Source of the DNA: CBDDFV01 sp965227335
GTDB lineage: Bacteria > Planctomycetota > Phycisphaerae > Phycisphaerales > SM1A02
Direction: 5' to 3'
Assembly (NCBI GenBank): GCA_965227335.1
Contig: CBDDFV010000012.1
Span: 310,001-374,000 of the forward strand
Length of the DNA stretch: 64,000 nt
Of this stretch, positions 16,161 to 25,181 are shown in pieces. Every line of letters begins with the position of its first letter. Position 1 is the stretch's first letter. The translations under genes were made by a program, and so were the position numbers. The notes under the pieces are model-generated. The model ran no database searches, was not told where the DNA came from, and saw only the letters and a list, made by a program, of their open reading frames with translations.

Positions 16161-17056
16161 CTTTAGTCTGGCACAGCCCAGCAGCCTGGCCCTTCCGGCG
16201 TTGGGCCGGCGCGTGGCGCGTCGTGGCGCCCCTCTTGCTTGTGGTCGTTGTCTTCCAAGCGGCTGGATGCAGTTCGATGCTCGGAGCATCGACGCCCAGG
16301 GCGCTGACGGATTACACCGATCGGCTCGTAGAGCACTACGCTGATGACGAGAGCATTCCGGTTGATACGAGTGGATGGGACGAGAGCAAACGCAATCAGG
16401 TCGTCCTTGACCTCATCTATCAAATCGACCAGAGCTACTACGCATTCGAGGGCCAGCTACAAAAGGGGCGAGCCGACTTCAACATCGGAACCGATATTGT
16501 TGCCATTGCGCTCGGTGGCGCCGGGAGCCTGGCCGCAGAGAGCACCGCCAATATTCTCGCAGCGATATCTGCCGGCGTCGCGGGCGGGCGAGCGAGCATT
16601 GACAAGAACTATTTCAACAAGCTCACCACGGCGACCCTCATCATACAGATGCGAGCCGACCGCCAGACTGTCCTAACGGATATGACGCGCGGACTGAAGC
16701 AGCCGACGACCGAGTACTCTGTGAAAGCCGCGCTGCTTGATGCCGTGCGTTATCACAACGCGGGTCGCCTCGTCACAGCCCTCGCCAACATTAGCGAGTC
16801 GGCATCGGAACAGAATCGCATCGCCAAGAACGAGATTCGAGCGATCCGCTTCGGCGACTCGATGCTCCGGACCCAAATGCGGCAGTGGTATCGCCAGACC
16901 GGCAATGCCGCTCGATTGGACGCCTGGCTCAATGAGAACGTGAGCTCACTCCGTTCGTATCAGTCTGGATTGCCGTCTAGCATCTGGCTGCTTGATGACC
17001 GCACGCCGGAAGATGAACTTCGGCGGGCTGCTGATGCGCTGGGGGTACCCCGTTAG
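16157..17056 (+). CDS. Lipoprotein with helical body
   Basis: 299 residues from an ATG overlapping the previous stop. A type II signal peptide ends in FQAAGC (Cys near residue 37). The body is helical, with an amphipathic Gly/Ala segment (IGTDIVAIALGGAGSLAAES) that could insert in a membrane. The terminal 60 residues carry the domain shared with 15577. The next gene is convergent and a hairpin follows at 17273. No family is recognised. Confidence 0.8.
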   Translation: MTLVWHSPAAWPFRRWAGAWRVVAPLLLVVVVFQAAGCSSMLGASTPRALTDYTDRLVEHYADDESIPVDTSGWDESKRNQVVLDLIYQIDQSYYAFEGQLQKGRADFNIGTDIVAIALGGAGSLAAESTANILAAISAGVAGGRASIDKNYFNKLTTATLIIQMRADRQTVLTDMTRGLKQPTTEYSVKAALLDAVRYHNAGRLVTALANISESASEQNRIAKNEIRAIRFGDSMLRTQMRQWYRQTGNAARLDAWLNENVSSLRSYQSGLPSSIWLLDDRTPEDELRRAADALGVPR

Positions 17057-17272
17057 TCCACCCAGACCCCCTTGGCCAACGGATCGTTCACTTGACGCCA
17101 CGAGCGGGTCGGCGTGATCAAGATCCACCCTGCCTGACCGACGTCAATGCCTGTCGTCATGGGGCGAATGTCCGTGACGACGGGAGCCCGCTGAGATGCG
17201 CTGTGTGCCGGTCAATGGGCTACAGGCATACACGGCCATCTCGTCGATCGACGGATTGAGAACCGCGAATCA

Positions 17273-17293
17273 GGGCGGCCGAGTCGACCGCCC
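17273..17293. terminator. Small GC hairpin between convergent genes
   Basis: GGGCGG (17273-17278) pairs with CCGCCC (17288-17293) around a nine-base loop, between the lipoprotein operon and the leftward ardC gene. There is no long T run, so terminator function is weakly supported. Confidence 0.35.
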
Positions 17294-17327
17294 TTGGCGA
17301 AGTTTGACTTGGTTCAAGCGAGACGAT

Positions 17328-18137
17328 TCACGCGGCGGAGACATCATCTTCCATGAGGTGGTCGATGATCATGGCCGCCGTCTGTTGAATGCGGCTCATT
17401 GAAGCGACAAGAGCCTCGGCGTCACCCTGATAGAGTTGGATGTAGTCCGCCGCCGAGCGGATCGCGTCCAGGCCGATCGCCGATGACACGACCGCGGCAA
17501 CGGCTTCGGCTTCCAGTTCTCGAATCCCCTTGGCGGGACGTGGTTCGCTTCCGCCCTGGTGCAGTTGCTCATGGGCGAGTTCGTGAACAAGCACTTCGAA
17601 GTGCTCTGCGGGACACAGCCCGGCCTGGACTTCGACGCGGCCCCCGCTGGATCGGCCGAGTGCTCCACCGAGATCATCCACTTCGACGAGCTCCACATGG
17701 AGATTGATGAAGAGCTCTTTGAGCCGATCGGTGTAGACACCCGGATCGCCGCTCGCCTCCAGGGGCGCCGGCAGCGGCTCACCGTCAGTCTGGGCGACGT
17801 CAAAGACGTGAACGGCCCGATAGCCACGCGGACCCTTGCGGTCATCCGTTTCATCGTCGTTGGTCTTGCGGCGGACAATCGGCGCGATGATCATGATGCC
17901 CCGTTCACCCTTGCGAACGTAGCGACCGAGCTTCTTCCAGGTCGCGAATCCGGCAACACGGGTGGCGGTCGGACACTGGCTCAGGATGAGCATCAGGTTC
18001 GAGAACGAGTAGCGGTGGAATGCCGCCATGGCCCGCATGTAGGCGGTGAGCTGCTCGCTCTTGCCCGCCTTGAGCGCGGCCTCAAGATCTTCCAGGGCGG
18101 CTTGGGTCAGTTGGCGGGCGCGTTCGGCTGGTGACAT
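17328..18137 (-). CDS. ardC: ArdC-type antirestriction protein with zincin motif
   Basis: 269 residues with an AAGGAG site. The N-terminal half matches the ArdC ssDNA-binding domain: FHRYSFSNLMLILSQCPTAT, then VAGFATWKKLGRYVRKGERG and IMIIAPI. The C-terminal half carries HELAHEQLH (H185, E186, H189), a metallopeptidase motif. ArdC proteins protect incoming plasmid DNA from restriction in the recipient. A conjugation-linked element is the expected context. The gene stands alone and faces the lipoprotein operon. Confidence 0.88.
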   Translation of the reverse strand: MSPAERARQLTQAALEDLEAALKAGKSEQLTAYMRAMAAFHRYSFSNLMLILSQCPTATRVAGFATWKKLGRYVRKGERGIMIIAPIVRRKTNDDETDDRKGPRGYRAVHVFDVAQTDGEPLPAPLEASGDPGVYTDRLKELFINLHVELVEVDDLGGALGRSSGGRVEVQAGLCPAEHFEVLVHELAHEQLHQGGSEPRPAKGIRELEAEAVAAVVSSAIGLDAIRSAADYIQLYQGDAEALVASMSRIQQTAAMIIDHLMEDDVSAA

Positions 18138-18327
18138 GATGTGGACTCCTTGAAGTGACTGAGTGTTTCCCTCGCCCGAAACGGGGGAACCGAAGTCACG
18201 GAGAGGAGTCCTGAGGCCAAGTCGCCGAACGCCACGCCGAGAGACCGACGTCGCAATAACTGGATCGCGACGCTCAGCGAGTTGGTGCAGGGGGCAGAGC
18301 CAGGGACAGGTCAGGTCACGACAGGCG

Positions 18328-18857
18328 TCAAAGCAACGCGACTTGTTCGCGGTACCGGTACAGCCGGAGTCCGACGGTGAGATAGACCAGGTAAGCGGTC
18401 ACCGCGAGCAGGTAGAAGGCGTACGCCCAGATCGCCTGGGGAATGACGGTGTGAGCAAAGTGAATACAGCCCAGCAGCATGATGACGCAGGTGACAAAGA
18501 CCGCGAGCACTGTCTCGACGCCCATGCGACCGCCGACATGCTTGCTGCGTTCGGGATGGCGTGACTGGAACGCCAGTGCTTCACATCCGAGTCGGCGGTT
18601 GATCCGCTTCTCAAGGGCCTCAAGGCGGCGCAAGAGATCCTCCAGCGATCGGGCGTGGTTGATCGTCGTGCGGAGGAACCAGATCAAGGCTATTGGGAGA
18701 GCAAAGAGAAGGAACCACTGCGCGGCTGGGGGGAGACAGAAACGGATGCAAGGAATCCGGTGAGGGCGGCGCCCGCGATCGGTGATCGCCGGTCGAGAGA
18801 CGTGAGCCGAAAGACCAGGAGTCCATAGAGAGCCCGATACTCTTCAAGTTCAATCAT
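18328..18857 (-). CDS. Small membrane protein, frame broken at a C run
   Basis: An ATG at 18857 opens IELEEYRALYGLLVFRLTSL... to AALTGFLASVSVSP. At a run of six C (minus strand, near 18729-18734) the frame changes, and the continuing frame reads AAQWFLLFALPIALIWFLRT and runs to 18328. Read together they give about 176 residues with one N-terminal span, a charged helical loop (LEDLLRRLEALEKRI) and two C-terminal spans (VLAVFVTCVIMLLGC, FYLLAVTAYLVYLTVGL). One extra C restores the frame, as in the gene at 4473. A sequencing or assembly error is the simplest explanation. Function is unknown. Confidence 0.6.
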
Positions 18858-19091
18858 CTCGGTCTTGGGCTCAGCAGGCACAACGCCTCCACCCAGGAGC
18901 AACCCGCAACGAAGTCTCCAATGATCTGTTCATGTCTCAGGCGTAGCACGAGCAGACCGCCATGGTCAACAGGCGTGACCGACGACGATCGTATGGAGAA
19001 GCGCCGCAAACGCGCCACACGCATGGGAAATCGACGACGCGTGGTTGTTCTGCGGCTTGCGCTAATCGTCTCGGCGCGGTACTCGTGAATC

Positions 19092-19490
19092 ATGGAAACG
19101 AATAGCACCCAACGACGGCGACGCCAGAACAGAGAGATCAACCAGCGAATCGGAGCTCGCATCCGGCACTATCGACAGCGGGCGAAAGCCGACATCGATG
19201 AGATGACGGAACGACTCGGGATCAGACGAGAGAAGCTAGATCGGTACGAGAAAGGGCAAGCGACCATACCGGTGCACGACCTCGTGAACATCGCGTTCTT
19301 CCTTGATGTGCCGACACAGGCACTCACCGAGGCATGGACGCCGCCGGCTCGATTCAGCAGCCGGGCGAACTTCGAGACACCGCTGGAAGCCATGAAGGAA
19401 ATGCCGCCCGACTGGTCCGAAATGCTCTTGCAACTGTTGACGATCCTGCACGGCGCCTCGCCAGTGCGTCCGTCTCACGATCGCAAGTGA
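19092..19490 (+). CDS. XRE-family helix-turn-helix regulator
   Basis: 132 residues. After a basic start (QRRRRQNREINQRIGARIRH) comes a Cro/CI HTH: IDEMTERLGIRREKLDRYEK then ATIPVHDLVNIAFFLDVPTQ. The remaining 50 residues have no recognised domain. It reads rightward, away from the leftward membrane gene at 18857, and could control that pair. Confidence 0.78.
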   Translation: METNSTQRRRRQNREINQRIGARIRHYRQRAKADIDEMTERLGIRREKLDRYEKGQATIPVHDLVNIAFFLDVPTQALTEAWTPPARFSSRANFETPLEAMKEMPPDWSEMLLQLLTILHGASPVRPSHDRK

Positions 19491-19545
19491 TCAGTGCAGT
19501 CGGTCTTGGACAGACCGCCCATGCACCGCGTCAGATGGTCTGCCA

Positions 19546-19929
19546 TCACGTGTAGAGACGCTCGATCCACTCTGTGGAGGCGAGCACGGCGAATTTCATG
19601 CCGAAATGGTCAATGCCGACCGCTGCACCTGATTCGACGAGTTCAGCCAGGAGATCGTCGCCGCGTTTGGTAACCCGTGTGATCGAGGCCCACTCAAGTG
19701 CCGTGATCTGAGGACACACGCCGGAATCGGGCAGTGCACTGATCGGGACGAGGGCGGCGATGGGGCGTGTCTGTTCGTCAACAACGATGGTCCAGAGATT
19801 GTGCTTGGTCATCTCGAAGCAGCTGCGACACTTTCTGGAGAATGCGTTCACGCTCACGACGCCGGCGATCATCTCGCCAAGCCATGCGAAAGCTCTGTCT
19901 GCCGATGGTGTTCTCCGTTCGATCTGCAT
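19546..19929 (-). CDS. Unknown protein, 127 residues
   Basis: The ATG at 19929 lies six bases from a plausible -10 box, which suggests a leaderless transcript. The sequence carries a KCRSC pair, then NLWTIVVDEQTRPIAALVPI, then the ending FGMKFAVLASTEWIERLYT. No family is recognised and there is no membrane segment. Confidence 0.6.
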   Translation of the reverse strand: MQIERRTPSADRAFAWLGEMIAGVVSVNAFSRKCRSCFEMTKHNLWTIVVDEQTRPIAALVPISALPDSGVCPQITALEWASITRVTKRGDDLLAELVESGAAVGIDHFGMKFAVLASTEWIERLYT

Positions 19930-19935
19930 GCCTTC

Positions 19936-19965
19936 GGATTAGCACGAGACGATCCAGCAAGTCAA
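19936..19965 (-). promoter_or_regulatory. Sigma70-like promoter for the gene at 19546
   Basis: On the minus strand TTGACT (19965-19960), 18 bases, TAATCC (19941-19936), then the ATG at 19929. The spacing leaves almost no leader, so translation would be leaderless. Confidence 0.45.
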
Positions 19966-20029
19966 GTGTCTTGACATTGCGGGCCGAGTATGCCAGAGAT
20001 GAGTGACCCCATGATCGACTGAGGAAACC

Positions 20030-20518
20030 ATGATCAAGAACCTGAACGACTGGGCGGCCGACGGGGAGGTTGAAGAGATTCCAAGCGTCATCGTCGCAGC
20101 CGGCGACAGTGTGAGCAAGGCGTCTCGCGACTTCGCCTATGCCGGCGCAGAGGACGGGCTCTCCCAGGCGGGCCACGCGGTCTTCAGGCTGTGCGATTGG
20201 CTGGAAGTCCGCAGTGACATCGCCTCGATCCTTGATGTGACCACAGAGTCATTGAATGTCTACAGCAACGAGCGGGCGGCAATGGACCTGGTCAGATGGG
20301 CGGACGACCACACGGGAGGTGAGGTGGCAGAGCTGACCGGGGAACTCCACGACGCGTATGGATCGCAGGGCGCCGCGGCACAGGACTTCCGACGGCATGT
20401 GCTGGACTTCGTTTGGCTGCAGGCCTTCTTCAACACCCTTGTCGATATCGAGGCCATTCAATCGAATCCTGTGGATCACACCGAGATGATGTCGATCCTG
20501 CAACGCAAGCGTGTGTGA
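20030..20518 (+). CDS. Acidic helical protein of unknown function
   Basis: 162 residues, GAGGAAACC just before the ATG. Mostly helical and acidic (AGDSVSKASRDFAYAGAEDG, WLEVRSDIASILDVTTESLN). No signal peptide or known motif. A strong terminator follows 44 bases after the stop. Confidence 0.65.
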   Translation: MIKNLNDWAADGEVEEIPSVIVAAGDSVSKASRDFAYAGAEDGLSQAGHAVFRLCDWLEVRSDIASILDVTTESLNVYSNERAAMDLVRWADDHTGGEVAELTGELHDAYGSQGAAAQDFRRHVLDFVWLQAFFNTLVDIEAIQSNPVDHTEMMSILQRKRV

Positions 20519-20561
20519 TTACACACCGGTCCCGCCTCTGCGGTGACACCAAAACGAAATC

Positions 20562-20594
20562 GGCCCCGTTTGCGGCAGAGCGACAAACGGGGCC
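20562..20594. terminator. Bidirectional rho-independent terminator
   Basis: GGCCCCGTTTG (20562-20572) and CAAACGGGGCC (20584-20594) form a perfect 11-bp stem with an 11-base loop, followed by TTTC on the plus strand and GATTTCGTTTT on the minus strand. It lies between two convergent genes. Confidence 0.85.
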
Positions 20595-20624
20595 TTTCAC
20601 CTACTTCAGATTGGGTGTGGCCTA

Positions 20625-21122
20625 TCACTTGGCAGTGTACTGCCCTCGAGCCACCTTCTTGAAGAGCTTCTTGTTCTTCGCGGCAATCAGTTGCTGATTG
20701 ACAATGGTCCGGAAGTTGTTGGACGAGGTCTTATAGCCAGCTCTCTGCACCGCCTCGACGGCTTCGCCCACCGACAGCGTCTTGCCTTTGAGCACCTGGT
20801 GCAGGGCTTCGGGCAACGGCATGTCGTTCTTGGGTCGTTTTCGACCCGTTGATTGCGGTGCTCCAGTCCGGCGGCGACCCTTCATGGCAGGCTGATCGCT
20901 CAGGGTCGCGAGCGCATCGAGTTCAGCTTCGACCTGTTCAAGATCGGCAAGCAGCGACTCTCGCTTCTGTGCCAGTCGCTGGTGACGCTTGACGACTTCT
21001 CGTTGAAGCTGATCCACGGTCGCGTTGGCGAGCGGGCTCGTGCCGCGGACGCCCGAGGCTTTCCGCCGGGGCGCCTTCTTTGCGGTCTTCGTCTTCCGTC
21101 GCGTTCGTTTCTTCTTGGCCAC
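20625..21122 (-). CDS. Basic DNA-binding-like protein with C-terminal winged-helix-type domain
   Basis: 165 residues. The first 25 are Lys/Arg-rich (KKKRTRRKTKTAKKAPRRK), like a nucleoid protein tail. A coiled coil follows (LQREVVKRHQRLAQKRESLL). The last 65 residues (LPEALHQVLKGKTLSVGEAV, AVQRAGYKTSSNNFRTIVNQ) resemble a small winged-helix module common in planctomycetes. Probably cytoplasmic and bound to DNA; a regulatory or chromatin-like role is inference. It ends at the shared terminator. Confidence 0.7.
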   Translation of the reverse strand: MAKKKRTRRKTKTAKKAPRRKASGVRGTSPLANATVDQLQREVVKRHQRLAQKRESLLADLEQVEAELDALATLSDQPAMKGRRRTGAPQSTGRKRPKNDMPLPEALHQVLKGKTLSVGEAVEAVQRAGYKTSSNNFRTIVNQQLIAAKNKKLFKKVARGQYTAK

Positions 21123-21357
21123 TGACTTGTCTCCATTCTGCAGGGTCTAAGGGCGATTCCATCATATCCGAGGACGCAGCGTCGGTGATGATCTGAAGGC
21201 ACGGCACAACCGCCGTGGGCTAGATCAGGCAATATAAAGGAGTAAGCATGGATAGGGGGCGTCCTCTGGTGCTCCTGCACGCAGGTGATGATGCGAGTAT
21301 GCTCCGATCTCCAGGGCCTGGGTGGCCCGGGGCACCAATGCGGCAAGGGGAGTACAC

Positions 21358-23862
21358 ATGCGTTACATTCAGATGACGGCAGCGGCGACAGCGGCGGCGA
21401 TGACGATTTTCACGTTTGCTGATGTCATCGAGGTGCCATCCGCAGAGGCGCCGACCATTCAGGCGGCGATCATAATCGCCGCGGATGGCGATGAGATCGT
21501 CGTGGCCCCGGGCGCGTATTTCGAGACGATCGCGTTCCAGGGGAAAGCACTGATCGTGCGCAGCCAAGATCCTGATGATCCCGCCACAGTGGCCGCCACG
21601 GTCATCAACGGCTTCAATTCCGGCGCTGTAGTCGAATTCACGGCGGGAGAAGACGTCGATAGCGTCCTTCAAGGGCTCACAGTGACTGGCGGGGCGGCAG
21701 TGCGCGGCGGGGGAATGCGCATCGAGAACGCTTCGCCCACAATTACAGACTGCGTCGTTACTGGAAATACTGCGACCGACAACGGTGCTGGCGCCTATGT
21801 CTTCAATGGTGCACCGTCTTTCGATCGCTGCACGTTCGCAGAGAACGTGGCGGAAATCGCGGGCGGCGGGATCACGTTTGATCAGAGTACGCCGATCCTG
21901 TCGACGTGCACCTTCTCGGCAAATGAGTCTACGCGCGAGGGCGGCGGCGTCTACTGTCGGAACGGCAGCATCGCACAGTTTATCGATTGCACGTTTACAG
22001 ACAATGTCGTATTTCCAGGATCGGGGGGCGCCCTACGCCTCCGCGACAGCACCGGCAGCTTGGTCGGCGGTACGCTTGAGAGCAATATGGCGGCTGGTCA
22101 TGGCGGCGGCGTGTCTGGTTTTCGATCAAGCGCGTATTTCGGCGGCGTGACAATCCAGTCCAACATTGCTCTCACGGACAGCGGAGGCGGCGTCCGAATG
22201 CGCGATGACGAAGCGAAGGAGCGGACGCTGACGCTCGTCGATTGCTTTGTAATGGACAACACGGCCAATATCAGCGGCGGGGGTGTGCTCGCGAATGACA
22301 TGATCGTCGTCATTTCGGGCGGTGCCATCGAGGCCAACACGGCCCTCGCCCAGGATGGCGGCGGCGTGCTTGTCAGCAATGAACTCTCAACTCTGTCTAT
22401 GACTGCGACATCCGTCCAAGGAAACATCGCCAACTACAGCGGCGGGGGTATCGCGACGTTTGACGCCGCCTCGGTGACGCTAGACGGCGTTGTCTTCGAC
22501 GGCAATGTCGCCGAGGTGTTCAATGGCGGCGGCGTGGCAAACATCCGCCCAGACGTCGTGAACATTGGCGACTGTACGTTCGTCGGCAATCGTGCTGACA
22601 TCGGGGGCGCCTTGTGGAACGAGGGCAGCACAGGCTCTATGTCTGTCACGACTTCCCTGTTTCAGGCCAACACTGCATTCGGTGACGGCGGTGCGGTCGC
22701 TCTGGTCGCGACGCCCGAAGCCAAGCTCCTCGGCTGCACGTTCCTCGTCAACACGTCCGGACATAGCGGGGGCGCCGCTCGTCTGTACGACTCAAACACG
22801 GAAGTCACGGACTGCACGTTCGAGGGCAACTTCGCACAGGTCAGAGGCGGCGGCGTGCATCTGGAACTCGGCGCCGCGAGCTTAGCTGGATGTACGCTCG
22901 ACCAGAACCAGGCGATCAACGTTGGAGGCGGACTTGCAGCGCGCAGCGCAGCGGCGAAGATCACTGGGTGCGAGTTCACGGCCAATAGCGCGGTTGTCGA
23001 AGGCGGCGGCGTTCGATTGATCTTCGGGTCGGGTGTCGTCGTCTCCAGCAAGTTCCTCGGCAATACTGCGGCCAACGGCGGCGGGACGGCGACCGTGGCT
23101 GGCCAGCTGACTTGTGCCAACGTCCTGTTCGCCGGCAATCACGCTGTGGCGCAGGGCGGCGGAATGTACATGAATGACGCGACATCGTCGCTCCGGAACT
23201 GCACGCTCACCGCCAACTCAGCTGGAACCGGAGGCGCCCTTCAGGGTTTCAACAGCCCCACAACCGTCGACAATGGGATTCTCTGGAACAACCAAGCCAG
23301 CGAGGAGGGCACGGATGAGATCCCGCCCACTTTCGATGTCAATGTTCTGCATTCTATTGTGGAGGGTGGCTACGGTGAGCCGGGCGACGACAATGACGAT
23401 CTTGACCCGATGTTCCTGGATCCCGATGGGAGCGACGACGATCCAGCAACTCTCTCCGACAACGATTACCGGCTTTCCGCTGATGCTGTTGGCGCGATCG
23501 ACCAGGGGTCCAACGAGGGGGTCGAAGCTGACGGGTGCGATCTCGACGGCGATGATGATCTAAAGGAGCCCACGCCGTTTGATCTTGCCGGCGGGCCGCG
23601 GTTTATAGACGATCCCGACGTCCCCGATGCAGGGAGCCCGGCGCCTGTAGTCGATCGTGGTGCGTATGAGTACGACCCCACGACCGGTCCAGAAGGCTGC
23701 CTTGCAGACCTCGATCGAAATGGAGCCGTCGGCGCGTCTGACTTGGCGTTGCTACTTGGTGGGTGGGGCGGCGACGCATCCGACGCCGACCTGGATGACG
23801 ATGGTGTCGTCGGTGCGGGCGATCTCGCGATTCTGCTCGGTTCTTGGGGACCATGCGAGTGA
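21358..23862 (+). CDS. Secreted right-handed beta-helix protein with dockerin-like tail
   Basis: 834 residues from the ATG at 21358 with GGGGAG upstream. The signal peptide covers about residues 1-20 (TAAATAAAMTIFTFA). From residue 30 to about 690 the protein is a run of parallel beta-helix coils with regular G-G-G-x-x and C-T-F motifs (FDRCTFAENVAEIAGGGI, STCTFSANESTREGGGVY), as in polymorphic outer-membrane proteins and pectate-lyase-like adhesins. The end has two calcium-binding-like repeats, DLDRNGAVGASDLALLLGGW and DLDDDGVVGAGDLAILLGSW. That tail is a hallmark of Phycisphaerae secreted proteins. Likely surface or extracellular; ligand unknown. Confidence 0.9.
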   Translation: MRYIQMTAAATAAAMTIFTFADVIEVPSAEAPTIQAAIIIAADGDEIVVAPGAYFETIAFQGKALIVRSQDPDDPATVAATVINGFNSGAVVEFTAGEDVDSVLQGLTVTGGAAVRGGGMRIENASPTITDCVVTGNTATDNGAGAYVFNGAPSFDRCTFAENVAEIAGGGITFDQSTPILSTCTFSANESTREGGGVYCRNGSIAQFIDCTFTDNVVFPGSGGALRLRDSTGSLVGGTLESNMAAGHGGGVSGFRSSAYFGGVTIQSNIALTDSGGGVRMRDDEAKERTLTLVDCFVMDNTANISGGGVLANDMIVVISGGAIEANTALAQDGGGVLVSNELSTLSMTATSVQGNIANYSGGGIATFDAASVTLDGVVFDGNVAEVFNGGGVANIRPDVVNIGDCTFVGNRADIGGALWNEGSTGSMSVTTSLFQANTAFGDGGAVALVATPEAKLLGCTFLVNTSGHSGGAARLYDSNTEVTDCTFEGNFAQVRGGGVHLELGAASLAGCTLDQNQAINVGGGLAARSAAAKITGCEFTANSAVVEGGGVRLIFGSGVVVSSKFLGNTAANGGGTATVAGQLTCANVLFAGNHAVAQGGGMYMNDATSSLRNCTLTANSAGTGGALQGFNSPTTVDNGILWNNQASEEGTDEIPPTFDVNVLHSIVEGGYGEPGDDNDDLDPMFLDPDGSDDDPATLSDNDYRLSADAVGAIDQGSNEGVEADGCDLDGDDDLKEPTPFDLAGGPRFIDDPDVPDAGSPAPVVDRGAYEYDPTTGPEGCLADLDRNGAVGASDLALLLGGWGGDASDADLDDDGVVGAGDLAILLGSWGPCE

Positions 23863-23926
23863 ACTGATGAGCGTTGAATCGAGTCAGGTAGGCTGCGCCG
23901 ACCAGTACGGGCGAGCCAGGATTGGT

Positions 23927-24067
23927 TCATCCAGGAACGCTCCATTGCAACCCACTCCCGAACTCTTCGGCGTCGGGAGGCGCCGCCTGGGTCAGAATCC
24001 AGCGGACAGCGATCCGCCAGAGCAGGATGGCAATGAGACTGACGTCGATCCATGCCACTTCCATCAT
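23927..24067 (-). CDS. 46-residue membrane peptide coupled to the cupin gene
   Basis: The ATG at 24067 overlaps the stop of the upstream cupin gene (ATGA). The product starts MMEVAWIDVSLIAILLWRIA, a likely membrane helix, and ends with an acidic tail (APPDAEEFGSG). There is no independent ribosome site, so it would be made by coupled translation. The call rests on the overlap and hydrophobic pattern only. Confidence 0.45.
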   Translation of the reverse strand: MMEVAWIDVSLIAILLWRIAVRWILTQAAPPDAEEFGSGLQWSVPG

Positions 24068-24774
24068 CGCCGCGCCAGCACATTCCACGCCGGATCACAG
24101 GCGGGACGCGCTTGTTCATGCCGTAGTTCTCGAGGCAGGACGACCGTCGGCGGCAGCGTGTATTGACCCGGATCCTCCAGCGGCACGAACGGACTGTGGT
24201 ACGACAGCAGCGTCAGCGCTTCGCGGTCAGTGCTGAACGTGTGAATGACGTCAGGACTGAAGAGAAGGACGTCGCGTTCCCGAATCGGCACGGTCCTGAC
24301 ATCTGATCCATCGAAGTGATCCAACGGGCTGGCGCTGACGTGGTGGAACCCCCGTCCTTCCAGCACCATGATGAAGCGAGCGGAGTGTCGGTGGGCGTGC
24401 AGCGGGAGATCAACCGCCCCCGCAGAGAAGCGGAGTTTCATCAGCCCGTCCAGCCGTCCCAGTTGCGGCCAGACGGCGCCGGCGACGGCGTCGCTGCCCT
24501 CGAACGGGCTCTGCAGTTCAACCGGCAACGCCGCCTCCATCCGATCGATGATGGCCCCGAAGGACGTCCCCGGTCCGGTGCCTCGCATGCGGCTGATCAG
24601 CGACACCGGATTGGGGAACTCGGTGACAAGTCGGGTGCAGGCCGTGTCGCCGAGCCGGAGCACCGCCTCCAGAATGGCTTCTCCCGTCGCCGAATCGTCA
24701 ATCTCCAGAACCAGATCGGTAAATGTGGTCACCGGACTGGCGAAGGGCGTCGCCGAAGTGGTTTTGACATGCAT
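24064..24774 (-). CDS. Cupin-domain protein
   Basis: 236 residues. A cupin barrel occupies about 115-205: motif 1 LPLHAHRHSARFIMVLEGRG with metal-ligand His residues, motif 2 RERDVLLFSPDVIHTF. The N-terminal half is helical and unrecognised (LVLEIDDSATGEAILEAVLR). Cupins with this layout can be sensors or small-molecule enzymes; no substrate can be assigned. It is divergent from the XRE gene at 24875, which might control it, and overlaps a small membrane peptide gene at its 3' end. Confidence 0.8.
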   Translation of the reverse strand: MHVKTTSATPFASPVTTFTDLVLEIDDSATGEAILEAVLRLGDTACTRLVTEFPNPVSLISRMRGTGPGTSFGAIIDRMEAALPVELQSPFEGSDAVAGAVWPQLGRLDGLMKLRFSAGAVDLPLHAHRHSARFIMVLEGRGFHHVSASPLDHFDGSDVRTVPIRERDVLLFSPDVIHTFSTDREALTLLSYHSPFVPLEDPGQYTLPPTVVLPRELRHEQARPACDPAWNVLARR

Positions 24775-24874
24775 GGGTGTGTCCTCCGGGCCGGGCGCGG
24801 CAGACCGCCGCGGACATATCGCCGGTGGCTGCCCCTGGCGGTCAGATGTTGCGCTTTGTCTGTAGACGTATAGT

Positions 24875-25120
24875 GTGCAAGCCTGGACGGTGCGTCCAGT
24901 GAAAAAGAGCCGGTTTGTCCAGGATTTTGGTCATCGTGTCCGCGAGTTCCGGCACGCCCGCGGGCTGTCTCAGGAAGCCCTCGCTGACGAAGCGGGGCTG
25001 CATCGCACGGCGATCTCGTTGATCGAGAATGCGACCCGGTCCTCCTCGCTCGAGACGATCGAGAAGCTGGCCCGGGCGATGGACATCGAGCCGAGCGAGC
25101 TGATGCCGGACCTCAGATAG
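24875..25120 (+). CDS. XRE-family regulator (first of a tandem pair)
   Basis: 81 residues from GTG 24875; a GTG at 24899 in the same frame gives a canonical 73-residue HTH protein (FGHRVREFRHARGLSQEALA, then GLHRTAISLIENATRSSSLE) and may be the true start. CTGGAC-GGTGC-GTCCAG at 24883-24899 is an inverted repeat lying on the start region, a possible self-operator. The stop codon is inside the palindrome described next, and a second XRE gene follows. Confidence 0.85.
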   Translation: MQAWTVRPVKKSRFVQDFGHRVREFRHARGLSQEALADEAGLHRTAISLIENATRSSSLETIEKLARAMDIEPSELMPDLR

Positions 25121-25131
25121 ATAGTCTATCT
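25119..25131. promoter_or_regulatory. Perfect 13-base palindrome, likely operator
   Basis: AGATAG-T-CTATCT covers the stop of the first XRE gene and lies 50 bases before the ATG of the second. The size and symmetry suit an XRE dimer. A TTGGAC box begins at 25132, so binding could block a promoter. Confidence 0.6.
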
Positions 25132-25181
25132 TGGACTATTCGGAAATCGACTGGAACTTTGCGGTTTTTCGCGGAGTTCCG

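Noticed and set aside
21600..23300. Apparent repeat array
   Set aside because: The repeated GGCGGCGG-type words encode the beta-helix coils of the secreted protein; there are no constant repeats with unique spacers, so it is not a CRISPR array.
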